Source: an uncultured Pelagibacteraceae bacterium (GTDB lineage: Bacteria; Pseudomonadota; Alphaproteobacteria; Pelagibacterales; Pelagibacteraceae). From it: a stretch of DNA of 64,000 nucleotides. Each line of letters begins with the position of its first letter. Position 1 is the first letter of the stretch. The stretch lies in assembly GCA_902593285.1 (NCBI GenBank), contig CACJHW010000001.1, positions 142,001 through 206,000 of the forward strand, read 5' to 3'. Below are positions 28,493 through 37,370 of this stretch, one piece after another. A model generated the notes under the pieces. The model was not told the origin of the DNA and searched no databases. It saw only the letters and a list, made by a program, of their open reading frames with translations. Both the position numbers and the translations under genes were made by a program.

Positions 28493-29299
28493 ATGTTCTC
28501 TTTTTTTAAAAAGAAAAAAATTGTTGCTCACTTAAAATTAAGTGGGGTTATTGGTAATGCTGGAAAATTTAAACAAGGTATTGATTTTGCAGGTCAAGAA
28601 GAGCTAATTAAAAAGGCTTTTTCTCTGAAAAAAGCGACATGTGTTGCTCTATCAATCAATTCTCCAGGAGGGTCACCAGTTCAATCTCATTTAATCTACA
28701 GTTTTATTAGACAACAAGCAAAAAAACACAAAAAAAAAGTTATTGTTTTCGCTGAAGACGTAGCAGCATCTGGAGGTTATTTGATTTCTTGTGCTGGGGA
28801 CGAAATATATGCAAATTCAAGTTCAATAATTGGATCTATAGGAGTGATATATTCTTCTTTTGGATTTACTGAGTTGATAAAAAAAATTGGGGTTGAAAGA
28901 AGAGTTCATACCGCTGGCAAAAACAAAAGCACACTTGATCCATTTTTAGAAGAAAAAAACGAGGATATTGAAAGATTAAAAAATATTCAATTGGATCTTC
29001 ATAAAGACTTTATAGATGTTGTTGAAAAAAGCAGAGGATCAAAATTAAACAAATCTGATGTAGAACTTTTTTCAGGTGAGTTTTGGTCAGGTAGTAAAGC
29101 AAAAAATTTAGGATTGATTGACGGAATTGGTAATGCACACGAAATATTAAAAGATAAATTTGGTGAAGATGTAATTATTAAAAAATTTGAAAAATCAAAA
29201 GGATGGTTAAGTCAAAAACTTTCTTCATCCAGTAATCAAGTAGATCAAATAGCAAGTATTTTAGATGAAAGATCAATTTGGCAAAGATATGGTTTCTAA
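28493..29299 (+). CDS. S49 family signal peptide peptidase (SohB/SppA-like)
   Basis: A 268-aa single-domain S49 protease. The nucleophile is probably Ser93 in [18 protein letters not shown], with the general-base Lys in the [11 protein letters not shown] segment; [16 protein letters not shown] forms the oxyanion region. The N terminus ([18 protein letters not shown]) is basic with no convincing membrane helix, unlike E. coli SppA or SohB, so membrane association is uncertain. It likely degrades cleaved signal peptides or misfolded membrane-protein fragments. The 3' end overlaps glyQ. Confidence 0.9.
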   Translation: MFSFFKKKKIVAHLKLSGVIGNAGKFKQGIDFAGQEELIKKAFSLKKATCVALSINSPGGSPVQSHLIYSFIRQQAKKHKKKVIVFAEDVAASGGYLISCAGDEIYANSSSIIGSIGVIYSSFGFTELIKKIGVERRVHTAGKNKSTLDPFLEEKNEDIERLKNIQLDLHKDFIDVVEKSRGSKLNKSDVELFSGEFWSGSKAKNLGLIDGIGNAHEILKDKFGEDVIIKKFEKSKGWLSQKLSSSSNQVDQIASILDERSIWQRYGF

Positions 29300-30170
29300 A
29301 GCAAAAAAAGAAAAAAAAAAAATTCAAACATTCCAAGATACAATTTTAAATCTTCAGAAATTTTGGAGTAAAAAAGGATGCATTATTCTTCAGCCTTATG
29401 ATATGGAAGTTGGTGCAGGAACTTTTCATCCAGCTACTACCCTAAGATCACTTGGAACCAAACCATGGAAAGCAGCTTATGTACAACCATCAAGAAGACC
29501 TACAGATGGAAGATATGGAGATAATCCAAACAGGTTGCAACACTATTATCAATTTCAAGTTTTAATTAAACCTTCCCCTGAAAATATAAAAAAACTTTAT
29601 TTAAATAGTTTATCTACTATAGGAATAGATCATAATGAACATGATATAAGGTTTGTTGAGGATGATTGGGAGAGTCCAACATTAGGTGCTGCAGGATTGG
29701 GGTGGGAAGTATGGTGTGATGGAATGGAAATTACTCAATTCACCTATTTTCAACAAATGGCTGGATTTGATTGTAAACCTGTATCAGTTGAAATCACTTA
29801 TGGTTTAGAAAGAATTTGTATGTTCACTCAAAAGGAAAAAAATGTTTATGATTTATTATGGAATGATGAAGGTGTAAAATATCACGAAGTATTTCATCAA
29901 GCCGAAAAAGAATTTTCAGCATACAATTTTGAACACGCGAATGTAGAAACACTTTTGAAAATGTTTGAAATGCATGAGTCCGAGGCAAAAGATTTGGTAG
30001 AAAAAAAAATTTCTTTACCAGCATATGATCAATGTTTAAAAGCTAGTCATGTGTTTAATATTTTGGATGCAAGAGGTGCAATCAGTGTCGCACAAAGAGC
30101 AGGTTATATTGCTAGAATAAGAGATATTACAAAATCTGCAGCAGGCGTTTGGTTAGATAGTCAAAAATAA
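29265..30170 (+). CDS. glyQ: Glycyl-tRNA synthetase alpha subunit
   Basis: Catalytic subunit of the bacterial (alpha2beta2) class II glycyl-tRNA synthetase. 301 aa from the track start. [42 protein letters not shown] and [28 protein letters not shown] are highly conserved; motif 3 is in [13 protein letters not shown]. The start is ambiguous: the track ATG at 29265 gives a 35-bp overlap with the protease gene, while the ATG at 29289 ([11 protein letters not shown]) gives 11 bp and a length (293 aa) nearer to the family. I keep the longer form but rate both equally. Confidence 0.96.
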   Translation: MKDQFGKDMVSKAKKEKKKIQTFQDTILNLQKFWSKKGCIILQPYDMEVGAGTFHPATTLRSLGTKPWKAAYVQPSRRPTDGRYGDNPNRLQHYYQFQVLIKPSPENIKKLYLNSLSTIGIDHNEHDIRFVEDDWESPTLGAAGLGWEVWCDGMEITQFTYFQQMAGFDCKPVSVEITYGLERICMFTQKEKNVYDLLWNDEGVKYHEVFHQAEKEFSAYNFEHANVETLLKMFEMHESEAKDLVEKKISLPAYDQCLKASHVFNILDARGAISVAQRAGYIARIRDITKSAAGVWLDSQK

Positions 30171-32239
30171 TGTCAGAGTTTTTTTTAGAATTATTTAGCG
30201 AGGAAATACCCTCAAATCTTCAACAAAATTTAAGGGAAGACTTACTTAAAAGTTTTAATGATTTTTTTTTAGAAAAATCAATTTTATTTAAAAAAAGCTC
30301 ATCATACTCAACGCCAAACAGACTAGTGGTATTATTTGAAGGTGTTCAAAAAAATGTTGTACTAAAATCTGAGGAGATTAAAGGTCCAAATATCAAGTCA
30401 CCAGAGGTAGCAGTAGACGGGTTTGTTAGGTCAAATAAAATATTAAAAAAGGATCTCTACCAAAAGAAAACCGATAAAGGAGAATTTTATTTTTTCAAGA
30501 CAAAATCGAAAAAACTGCACACACATGAATTGCTAGAGGAATTTATCCCAATATTGTTAAGTAAAATTCAATGGAAAAAATCAATGTATTGGGGAACTTT
30601 TGACCTAAATTGGGGGAGACCGTTAAAATCAATTCTAGCTGTATTTGATAAAAAAAAATTAAATTTTAATTTTCATCATCTAACATCTTCTAACTCAACT
30701 TTTATTGATAAAGAATTTGAGGAAAATAAAAAGTCATTCTTAGAATTTAAAAATTATAAAAGTTTTTTTAAAAAAATTGATATTATCGTTGATCACAACG
30801 AAAGAAAAAAGTTAATAGAAAAAAAATTCAACAATATATTAAAAAATAAAAATATTAAAATTCAACATAATCCTAGATTGCTTAATGAGGTTGTAGATTT
30901 AACAGATCAACCAAATATCCTTCTTTGTGAATTTGATAAAAAATTTTTAAATATTCCAAAAGAAATATTGATTATTACCATGCAATACCATCAAAAATAT
31001 TTCCCTGTATTTGATAATAAAGAAAATATTACTAATGAGTTTTTAGTGGTCGCAAATAAAAAAGATAAAAAGGGATTAATTAAATTAGGAAATGAAAGAG
31101 TGGTCGAAGCAAGATTAAGTGACGCAGAATTTTTTTGGAAAAAAGATAAATCTCAAAATATGGTCAAAAAAGTTACTAAATTAAAATCAATGAATTATTT
31201 TAGAGGATTAGGAAGTTATTTTGATAAAGCTCAAAGAATGAGAAAATTGGGTGGAATGATATCTGATGAACTTTTAATTAGTAAAGAAAAAGTTGAATTA
31301 TCAGCATCAATTTGTAAAGTTGATTTATTATCAGAGCTAGTGGGTGAATTTCCAGAACTCCAAGGTGTAATGGGAGGTTATTTTGCTATTGCACAAGGTT
31401 TTGATAAAGATTTGGCTTTGGCCATAAGTGAGCAATATTTACCCACAGGATCAGGCTCAAGTGTCCCAAAAAAACCATTTAGCATAGCCCTTTCTTTAGC
31501 TGATAAGATAGACACTTTAGTTGGTTTTTTTGGTTTAAATCAAAAGCCAACAAGTTCTAAAGATCCATATGCTCTAAGAAGATTAGCATTAGGAGTAATA
31601 AGAATAATAGTTGAAAATAAAAAAGATTTTAAAATAAAAGATTTAATTAATTATTCTTTAAGCCTGTATTTAGATCAAGGTTTTGATATTGATAATAAAT
31701 CTTTACAAAATGAGTTATCAGATTTTTTAATGGATAGATTAAAATATCACATGAAGGAAGAAAATATTAGAAATGATATAGTTCAAGCATCAACCAGTTC
31801 TTTTAACTTAGATCAATCTGTTATTATTTTTAATAAAGCTAAACATTTAAATAAAATTATTAACAAACCAGATGGTTTAGATATTATTGCAAGCTATAAA
31901 AGAGCCTCAAACATTTTAGACGGTGAATTAAAAAATAATAAAATAGAGTTATCAAATACAACTGACCCTGGTATTTTTAAAACTGAGTTAGAAAAAAACC
32001 TATTTAAAAAAATTAGTGAATTAAGGAAATATTTTTCAGGCATTAATAATAAAGATGAAAATTATGTTCAAACGTTGGACAATTTAGCTAGTGTTAAAAG
32101 AGAGGTTTTTGACTTTTTTGATAATGTAATTGTGAACGAGGATGATCCAGTCATAAAGAAGAATAGGCTGGAACTAATCCAAATGATGTGTAAAACGTTT
32201 AACAATTATGTTAATTTTTCTCTAATTGACTCCCATTAA
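30170..32239 (+). CDS. glyS: Glycyl-tRNA synthetase beta subunit
   Basis: tRNA-binding partner of GlyQ, 689 aa as expected. It opens FFLELFSEEIPSNLQQ (family consensus LLELGTEELP) and contains RVVEARLSDAEFFWKKDK, SAFD-type KVDLLSELVGEFPELQGVMGGYFA, SVPKKPFSIALSLADKIDTLVGFF and DPYALRRLALGVIRI. It shares a base with the glyQ stop (TAATG) and with the ppdK start, so the three are translationally linked. Confidence 0.97.
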   Translation: MSEFFLELFSEEIPSNLQQNLREDLLKSFNDFFLEKSILFKKSSSYSTPNRLVVLFEGVQKNVVLKSEEIKGPNIKSPEVAVDGFVRSNKILKKDLYQKKTDKGEFYFFKTKSKKLHTHELLEEFIPILLSKIQWKKSMYWGTFDLNWGRPLKSILAVFDKKKLNFNFHHLTSSNSTFIDKEFEENKKSFLEFKNYKSFFKKIDIIVDHNERKKLIEKKFNNILKNKNIKIQHNPRLLNEVVDLTDQPNILLCEFDKKFLNIPKEILIITMQYHQKYFPVFDNKENITNEFLVVANKKDKKGLIKLGNERVVEARLSDAEFFWKKDKSQNMVKKVTKLKSMNYFRGLGSYFDKAQRMRKLGGMISDELLISKEKVELSASICKVDLLSELVGEFPELQGVMGGYFAIAQGFDKDLALAISEQYLPTGSGSSVPKKPFSIALSLADKIDTLVGFFGLNQKPTSSKDPYALRRLALGVIRIIVENKKDFKIKDLINYSLSLYLDQGFDIDNKSLQNELSDFLMDRLKYHMKEENIRNDIVQASTSSFNLDQSVIIFNKAKHLNKIINKPDGLDIIASYKRASNILDGELKNNKIELSNTTDPGIFKTELEKNLFKKISELRKYFSGINNKDENYVQTLDNLASVKREVFDFFDNVIVNEDDPVIKKNRLELIQMMCKTFNNYVNFSLIDSH

Positions 32240-34905
32240 TGAAAAAACTTATATTAAACTTTAATTCTAAGGATAGTAAAAAAATTAAAAATCCTAAAAA
32301 CTTTTTAGGAGGAAAAGGTGCTAATCTCTCTGAAATGGGAAGAATGGGTCTTCCAGTGCCTCCTGGTTTTACAATATCTACAAAAGTTTGTGAAATTTTT
32401 TATAAGGATAAAAAAAAATTAAATAAAATTTTAATTTCTCAAATTAAAAAAGAATTAAAATTAATCGAAAAAGATGTTTCTAAGAAATTTGGGGACCTAA
32501 AAAATCCACTTTTGTTGTCTGTGCGGTCTGGTGCAAGAGTATCAATGCCAGGTATGATGGATACTATTCTAAATCTAGGTCTGAACGATAAAACAGTCAA
32601 AGCTTTAGCAACTAAAACTTTAAATGGAAGATTTGCCAAAGACAGTTATAGAAGATTCATTCAAATGTACAGTAACGTTGTAATGGGTGTAGAAGGTTAT
32701 CATTTTGAGGAATTAATTGAAAATTATAAACTTACGAAAGGTGTTTTGTTAGATACAGATTTAGATGAAAGTGATTGGGATGGATTAATTGAAGATTTTA
32801 AAAGAACAGTAAGAGAAAAGGCAAAAAAAGATTTTCCCCAAGATGTTCATGAACAATTGCTGGGAGCAATTAGTGCAGTATTTTTATCTTGGGAAAGTAA
32901 TAGAGCAAAAGTTTACAGAAAACTAAATCAAATCCCAGCAGAGTGGGGAACTGCAGTAAATGTTCAATCAATGGTTTTTGGAAACATGGGTGATGATTGT
33001 GCAACAGGAGTTGTGTTTACAAGAAATCCATCAGATGGATCAAATGAAATATATGGTGAGTATTTAATTAATGCTCAAGGTGAAGATGTTGTAGCGGGCA
33101 CAAGGACTCCTCAATACATAACAAGAAAAGCTAGGAGAGACGCTAAAGTAAAAGAATTATCAATGGAAGAATCTATGCCAAAAGTTTTTAAAGAACTCCA
33201 AAAAATTTTGAAAAAATTAGAGATGCATTACAAAGATATGCAAGACGTAGAGTTTACAGTTGAAAATAGTAAACTATGGATGCTTCAAACAAGATCAGGA
33301 AAAAGAACAGCAAAATCAGCAGTCAAGATCGCAGTTGATATGGTTAAAGAAAAATTAATCTCTAAAAAGGAAGCCGTATTAAGAATTGACCCAAATTCTT
33401 TAGACACACTTTTGCACCCTACTTTGGATGAAAAAAGTTCAATTAATATAATAGCAAATGGATTGCCAGCATCACCAGGTGCAGCCAGTGGTAAAGTTGT
33501 ATTTACATCAGAAGAGGCTGAAAGATTAACCGCAATGATGCAAGATACAATTTTGGTTAGAGTAGAGACCTCCCCAGAAGATATACAAGGAATGCATGCT
33601 GCTAAAGGAATTTTGACTGCCAGAGGAGGAATGACAAGTCATGCAGCTGTTGTTGCAAGAGGTATGGGGAGACCATGTGTATCAGGATCAAGTGAAATTG
33701 ATATAAACTATGATAATAAATCTTTTAAAACTTCTTCAATTGAAATTAAAGAAGGAGACGTAATCACTATTGATGGATCAACTGGAAGAATTATTGCTGG
33801 AAGTGTTTCAACTGTGAAGCCTGAAATATCTGGTGATTTTTCCAAGTTAATGTCTTGGGCAGATAGCTTTAGAAAATTAAAAGTAAGAACAAATTCTGAA
33901 ACTCCAAAAGATACTAAAACAGCAAAAGATTTTGGTGCAGAAGGTATTGGATTATGCAGAACTGAACATATGTTTTTTGATGAAGAACGGATTTTATCTG
34001 TAAGGGAAATGATATTATCTAAAACAAAAGAAGACAGAGCAATAGCATTACAAAAACTGTTACCACATCAAAGAAAAGATTTTATAGATATTTTTAAAAT
34101 CATGAGTGAATTACCTGTTACAGTAAGATTATTAGACCCACCATTACATGAATTTCTACCACGTACAGAAAAGGAAATTAATGAGGTTGCTAGTATAGTT
34201 AATCTCCCAATTAAAGAGGTTGAGTCAAGAATTGAAGAGCTTCATGAGCAAAATCCTATGTTAGGTCATAGAGGATGTCGTCTGGGAATATCTTTTCCTG
34301 AAATTTATGAAATGCAATGCAAAGCAATATTTGAAGCTTTGGTTTACCTTAAAAAAAATAAAATTAAATCTGCATTTCCTGAAATAATGATACCTTTAGT
34401 ATCTACAGAGGCTGAGATTAAAATAATGAAAGAATTAGTAATTAGAACTGCTAGTCAAGTTCAACAAGAAAATAAATTGAAAATAGAGTTTTTAGTAGGA
34501 ACGATGATTGAATTACCTAGAGCAGCAATAAAAGCAAAGGAGATCGCTAAGCATGCAGAATTCTTTAGTTTTGGAACAAATGATTTAACTCAGACTACTT
34601 TTGGGATCAGTAGAGATGACAGTGGCAAATTTTTAAATGATTATTTAGAAAACAAAATATTTTCTGTTGATCCTTTTGTTTCAATAGATGAAGGAGTTTC
34701 AGATTTGGTTGAAATAGCAGTCGAAAAAGGACGAAAACAAAACAAAAATCTAAAGCTAGGTATCTGTGGAGAGCATGGAGGAGACCCTCATAGTATATTT
34801 TTTTGTTCTAATGCAGGATTGAATTATGTTTCTTGTTCACCTTATAGAGTTCCTGTTGCAAGGTTGGCTGCCGCTCAAGCTGAAATTAAAAAAAAATTAA
34901 ATTAA
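32239..34905 (+). CDS. ppdK: Pyruvate, phosphate dikinase
   Basis: Interconverts pyruvate + ATP + Pi and PEP + AMP + PPi; in SAR11-type metabolism it can serve gluconeogenic PEP formation. 888 aa, full length. The N-terminal ATP-grasp domain has FLGGKGANLSEMGRMGLPVPPGFTIS and RSGARVSMPGMMDTILNLG; the swivelling His domain has GGMTSHAAVVARGMGRPCVSG with the phosphorylated His at about 468; the TIM-barrel PEP domain has EGIGLCRTEHMFF, GHRGCRLG and the catalytic Cys region LGICGEHGGDPHS at about 841. Its C-terminal Lys codons form an A-run (34888-34896) that on the other strand provides a T-run just downstream of the convergent tmRNA. Confidence 0.98.
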   Translation: MKKLILNFNSKDSKKIKNPKNFLGGKGANLSEMGRMGLPVPPGFTISTKVCEIFYKDKKKLNKILISQIKKELKLIEKDVSKKFGDLKNPLLLSVRSGARVSMPGMMDTILNLGLNDKTVKALATKTLNGRFAKDSYRRFIQMYSNVVMGVEGYHFEELIENYKLTKGVLLDTDLDESDWDGLIEDFKRTVREKAKKDFPQDVHEQLLGAISAVFLSWESNRAKVYRKLNQIPAEWGTAVNVQSMVFGNMGDDCATGVVFTRNPSDGSNEIYGEYLINAQGEDVVAGTRTPQYITRKARRDAKVKELSMEESMPKVFKELQKILKKLEMHYKDMQDVEFTVENSKLWMLQTRSGKRTAKSAVKIAVDMVKEKLISKKEAVLRIDPNSLDTLLHPTLDEKSSINIIANGLPASPGAASGKVVFTSEEAERLTAMMQDTILVRVETSPEDIQGMHAAKGILTARGGMTSHAAVVARGMGRPCVSGSSEIDINYDNKSFKTSSIEIKEGDVITIDGSTGRIIAGSVSTVKPEISGDFSKLMSWADSFRKLKVRTNSETPKDTKTAKDFGAEGIGLCRTEHMFFDEERILSVREMILSKTKEDRAIALQKLLPHQRKDFIDIFKIMSELPVTVRLLDPPLHEFLPRTEKEINEVASIVNLPIKEVESRIEELHEQNPMLGHRGCRLGISFPEIYEMQCKAIFEALVYLKKNKIKSAFPEIMIPLVSTEAEIKIMKELVIRTASQVQQENKLKIEFLVGTMIELPRAAIKAKEIAKHAEFFSFGTNDLTQTTFGISRDDSGKFLNDYLENKIFSVDPFVSIDEGVSDLVEIAVEKGRKQNKNLKLGICGEHGGDPHSIFFCSNAGLNYVSCSPYRVPVARLAAAQAEIKKKLN

Positions 34906-34906
34906 G

Positions 34907-35165
34907 TAGGGGGCGTTCTGTTGCCAGGTGCCCCAAACCCCGTTTGCTTAATTAACTAAGTTAATTAGGCAGCAAGTGCGTAACTTTCGTTAGCAATTAT
35001 AAATTAGCCCGTTACGGTGGAACAATCCCGAACGAAAGAATAGCCTTTAGTCACCCGTCGAATCTATTTCACCCCCATAAAAAAATGGTGGAGGTGGTGG
35101 GTACTGCCCCCACGTCCGCAATGGTTATTACGAAATTCGTTTATCGTCATAGTTGGAAAACCAAC
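34907..35165 (-). ncRNA. ssrA: Transfer-messenger RNA, circularly permuted two-piece (alphaproteobacterial) form
   Basis: This fills the only long gap in the ORF track. Read on the minus strand, the acceptor piece comes first: a hairpin GTTGG-TTTT-CCAAC (35165-35152), then GCGGACGTGGGGGCAGTACC and, at 35088-35086, the CCA end. After only nine bases (TTTTTTTAT, 35085-35077) the coding piece begins at 35076 with GGGGGTGAAATAGATTCGAC, equivalent to the 5' end of one-piece tmRNAs. GGGGGTG pairs with CACCTCC to form the acceptor stem (one G-U). The tag frame encodes ANESYALAA-stop. The 3' end has GGGGC/GCCCC pairing before ppdK. The T arm is GTGGG/CCCAC with loop GGCAGTA. It rescues stalled ribosomes with SmpB (not in window). 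Piece ends are estimates. Confidence 0.95.
34965..34994 (-). other. tmRNA proteolysis-tag reading frame
   Basis: Minus-strand codons GCT AAC GAA AGT TAC GCA CTT GCT GCC TAA give ANESYALAA followed by stop, with a second in-frame TAG soon after. Compared with the E. coli tag (AANDENYALAA, including the tRNA-borne Ala), the YALAA degron end recognised by ClpXP is identical and the N-terminal half is one residue shorter. GCT is taken as the resume codon by alignment to E. coli GCA. Confidence 0.9.
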
Positions 35166-35169
35166 ATAT

Positions 35170-35199
35170 ATAATATAAAACATGATATATAATATTCAA
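35170..35199 (-). promoter_or_regulatory. Candidate tmRNA promoter
   Basis: On the minus strand TTGAAT (35199-35194), 18-bp spacer, TATTAT (35175-35170). Expected start of transcription falls at about 35163-35166, exactly where the GTTGG hairpin of the acceptor piece begins. The surrounding 90 bp up to the divergent oxidoreductase start are otherwise plain AT-rich DNA; nothing else was seen there. Confidence 0.45.
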
Positions 35200-35265
35200 T
35201 TTAATAAAATAATATTTCAAATAAAATTGATAATAAATCAACAACAATTAAATGATTAAAGATAA

Positions 35266-36300
35266 GTGAAAAAAAATAAAAAAATTTTAGTTGGAATAAT
35301 AGGTAGAAACTTTGGATATAATGTTATTTATAGAGCTCTTCTTAGGAGCAACTTATTCAAAGTAATTTCATTTTGTTTTAAAAATAAAAAAAATATTCCA
35401 AATTTACCAAAGAATATTAAAATATACACTGACTGGAAAAAAATAGTTAAGGATAAAAAGGTTAATGCATTGATTGTCTCTACACCTCCTATTACACATA
35501 AAAAGATTCTTTCTTATGCGGTAAAAAATAATAAACATATTTTTTGTGAGAAACCATGCACTAAGTCTAGTAAGGATTTAAAAGAAGTTATTTATCTAAT
35601 AAATAAAAAACCCTTCTTATCTCATATGGTTAATTATACACTGGCATATTTACCAGCATTTCAACTTTTAAAAAAAAAGATATTTCATCCCAAAACCATA
35701 ATTAAAGAAGCTTATTTAGAGTGGGTAATTTTTAATAGATCTATGGATAAAAGTTGGAAGAATTATCATACGAAAGGAGGAGGCATATTATTTAACTATT
35801 ATTGTCATACTTTATATTATTTGGAATTAATATTTGGAAATATACATTCTACAAAAGTTGATATTAAAAATCATATTAAAAATGAAAATAATTATATATT
35901 AGGGGATATCATCTTTAAGTCTAAAATAAAAATTAAGATTAAAATATTAGTAGGAAATTTAAAAAAGCATAAAAAATCAATTCACCAGCTAAGAGTCAAA
36001 ACAAGCGATAATGATTGCCTAATTCTTAGTAGCAGCACAAAAAAATTATCAGATCAATTCCAATTATATAAGTTAAAGAATATTAAAAGTATAAATTCAA
36101 AAAAAATTCTTTTTTTGGGAAATTTATCAAAAACAGATTTTAGAATAAGTCCAACTTTGGCTAATTTGAAAAGGTTTGCGAAGTCTATTAATCTAAAAAA
36201 GATTGATAGAAGTAGTTTTTTTATTGCAAATCGAATACACTACATCATAAATAAATCATTAATTTCTTCCAAAATGAATAAAAGAGTTATAATCAATTAA
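35266..36300 (+). CDS. Gfo/Idh/MocA-family oxidoreductase (sugar-related)
   Basis: A 344-aa NAD(P)-dependent dehydrogenase-like protein. The N-terminal Rossmann region starts KILVGIIGRNFGYNVIYRALL, where the glycine pattern is relaxed from GxGxxG; VNALIVSTPPITHKKIL and the EKP motif (HIFCEKPCTK, Lys at about residue 98) are family hallmarks. The C-terminal half is the alpha/beta dimerisation and substrate domain (KGGGILFNYYCHTLYYLELIFG). Start is GTG at 35266. With gmd next to it, it probably oxidises or reduces a nucleotide sugar for a surface glycan; the exact reaction is unknown. It looks even more A-rich than the neighbouring housekeeping genes. Confidence 0.85.
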   Translation: MKKNKKILVGIIGRNFGYNVIYRALLRSNLFKVISFCFKNKKNIPNLPKNIKIYTDWKKIVKDKKVNALIVSTPPITHKKILSYAVKNNKHIFCEKPCTKSSKDLKEVIYLINKKPFLSHMVNYTLAYLPAFQLLKKKIFHPKTIIKEAYLEWVIFNRSMDKSWKNYHTKGGGILFNYYCHTLYYLELIFGNIHSTKVDIKNHIKNENNYILGDIIFKSKIKIKIKILVGNLKKHKKSIHQLRVKTSDNDCLILSSSTKKLSDQFQLYKLKNIKSINSKKILFLGNLSKTDFRISPTLANLKRFAKSINLKKIDRSSFFIANRIHYIINKSLISSKMNKRVIIN

Positions 36301-36309
36301 TATTTAAAA

Positions 36310-37368
36310 ATGACAAAAAAAAGGGCTTTAATAATAGGAATAACTGGTCAAGATGGAAGTTATCTTGCAGAATTCTTAATTAAAAAAAATTATATTGTTC
36401 ATGGAATGGTTAGAAGATCTTCTATGCCAAATACTCAGAGAATTGATCATATTTTATCAACATCAAGAGATGAAGAGTCTTCAAATAAAAAAATTATACG
36501 AGAATATGGCGATCTTAGTAGTTCAGAAAATATTCAAAATATAATTAGACGAATTAAACCTGATGAAATTTATAATTTAGGTGCACAGAGCCATGTGAAA
36601 GTAAGTTTTGAAATACCAGAATATACATACGATATTGTTGCAGTTGGTCCATTAAGAGTTTTAGAGGCGATTAAAAATATAAAACCAAATATTAAATATT
36701 TACAAGCTTCTTCATCAGAAATGTTTGGTAATAGTGAAAATAATATTCAAAATGAAAATACTCAATTTAATCCAGAGTCTCCTTATGCCTCAGCAAAAAC
36801 CTTAGGATATTGGACAACAAGGAATTATAGGGATAATTTTAAAATATTTGCATCCAATGTCATTATGTTCAACCATGAGTCACCAAGGAGAGGGCTAAAT
36901 TTTGTCACAAAAAAAATTGTAAGAGGGTTAATAGAAGTTAAGAATAAGAAAAGAAAATATTTATATTTAGGAAATCTTAATGCTAAAAGAGATTGGGGAT
37001 ATGCAAAGGAATATTGTGAAGTTATGTGGAAAATGCTTCAATTAAAAAAAGCTGATGATTTTGTTATTGCGACAAATACTCATTACAGTGTAAGAGATTT
37101 TGTGGAAGCTGCAGGTAAAGAACTTAACTTTGAAATAATCTGGAAAGGTAAAGGAACTAAAGAGGTAGGTATTGATAAAAAAACAAATAAGACTGTTATA
37201 AAAATAGACCCGTATTATTTTAGACCAAATGACGTACAGAGCCTTTTAGGAGATGCTAGTAAATTATATAAAGCCATCAAGTGGAAGCCAAAAACGAGTT
37301 TTAAAAAGCTTGTGAAGATTATGGTTGATAAAGAGATTGAGCTAATAAAAAACAATAAAATTTACTAA
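36310..37368 (+). CDS. gmd: GDP-mannose 4,6-dehydratase
   Basis: Extended short-chain dehydrogenase making GDP-4-keto-6-deoxymannose, precursor of GDP-fucose, rhamnose, perosamine or colitose. 352 aa. It shows IIGITGQDGSYLAEFLIKK (NADP-binding glycine motif), VHGMVRRSSMPNTQRIDHI, NLGAQSHVKVSFE, the Ser and YxxxK catalytic residues in ASSSEMFGN and SPYASAK, NHESPRRGLNFVTKKI, and LGNLNAKRDWGYAKEY, all GMD-specific. It lies 9 bp after the oxidoreductase. No GDP-fucose synthase or perosamine synthase is present in the window, so the end sugar is unknown. Confidence 0.95.
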   Translation: MTKKRALIIGITGQDGSYLAEFLIKKNYIVHGMVRRSSMPNTQRIDHILSTSRDEESSNKKIIREYGDLSSSENIQNIIRRIKPDEIYNLGAQSHVKVSFEIPEYTYDIVAVGPLRVLEAIKNIKPNIKYLQASSSEMFGNSENNIQNENTQFNPESPYASAKTLGYWTTRNYRDNFKIFASNVIMFNHESPRRGLNFVTKKIVRGLIEVKNKKRKYLYLGNLNAKRDWGYAKEYCEVMWKMLQLKKADDFVIATNTHYSVRDFVEAAGKELNFEIIWKGKGTKEVGIDKKTNKTVIKIDPYYFRPNDVQSLLGDASKLYKAIKWKPKTSFKKLVKIMVDKEIELIKNNKIY

Positions 37369-37370
37369 AA

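Noticed and set aside
34906-35265. Glycine or SAM riboswitch (both known in SAR11) as explanation for the long gap after ppdK
   Set aside because: The minus strand gives a full tmRNA tag, acceptor stem and CCA end, which explains the sequence completely.
34907-35265. Attachment-site repeat flanking the sugar module at ssrA
   Set aside because: No direct repeat of the tmRNA end was found near 39391-39458 by eye, and no integrase is present. Integration origin therefore stays unproven.
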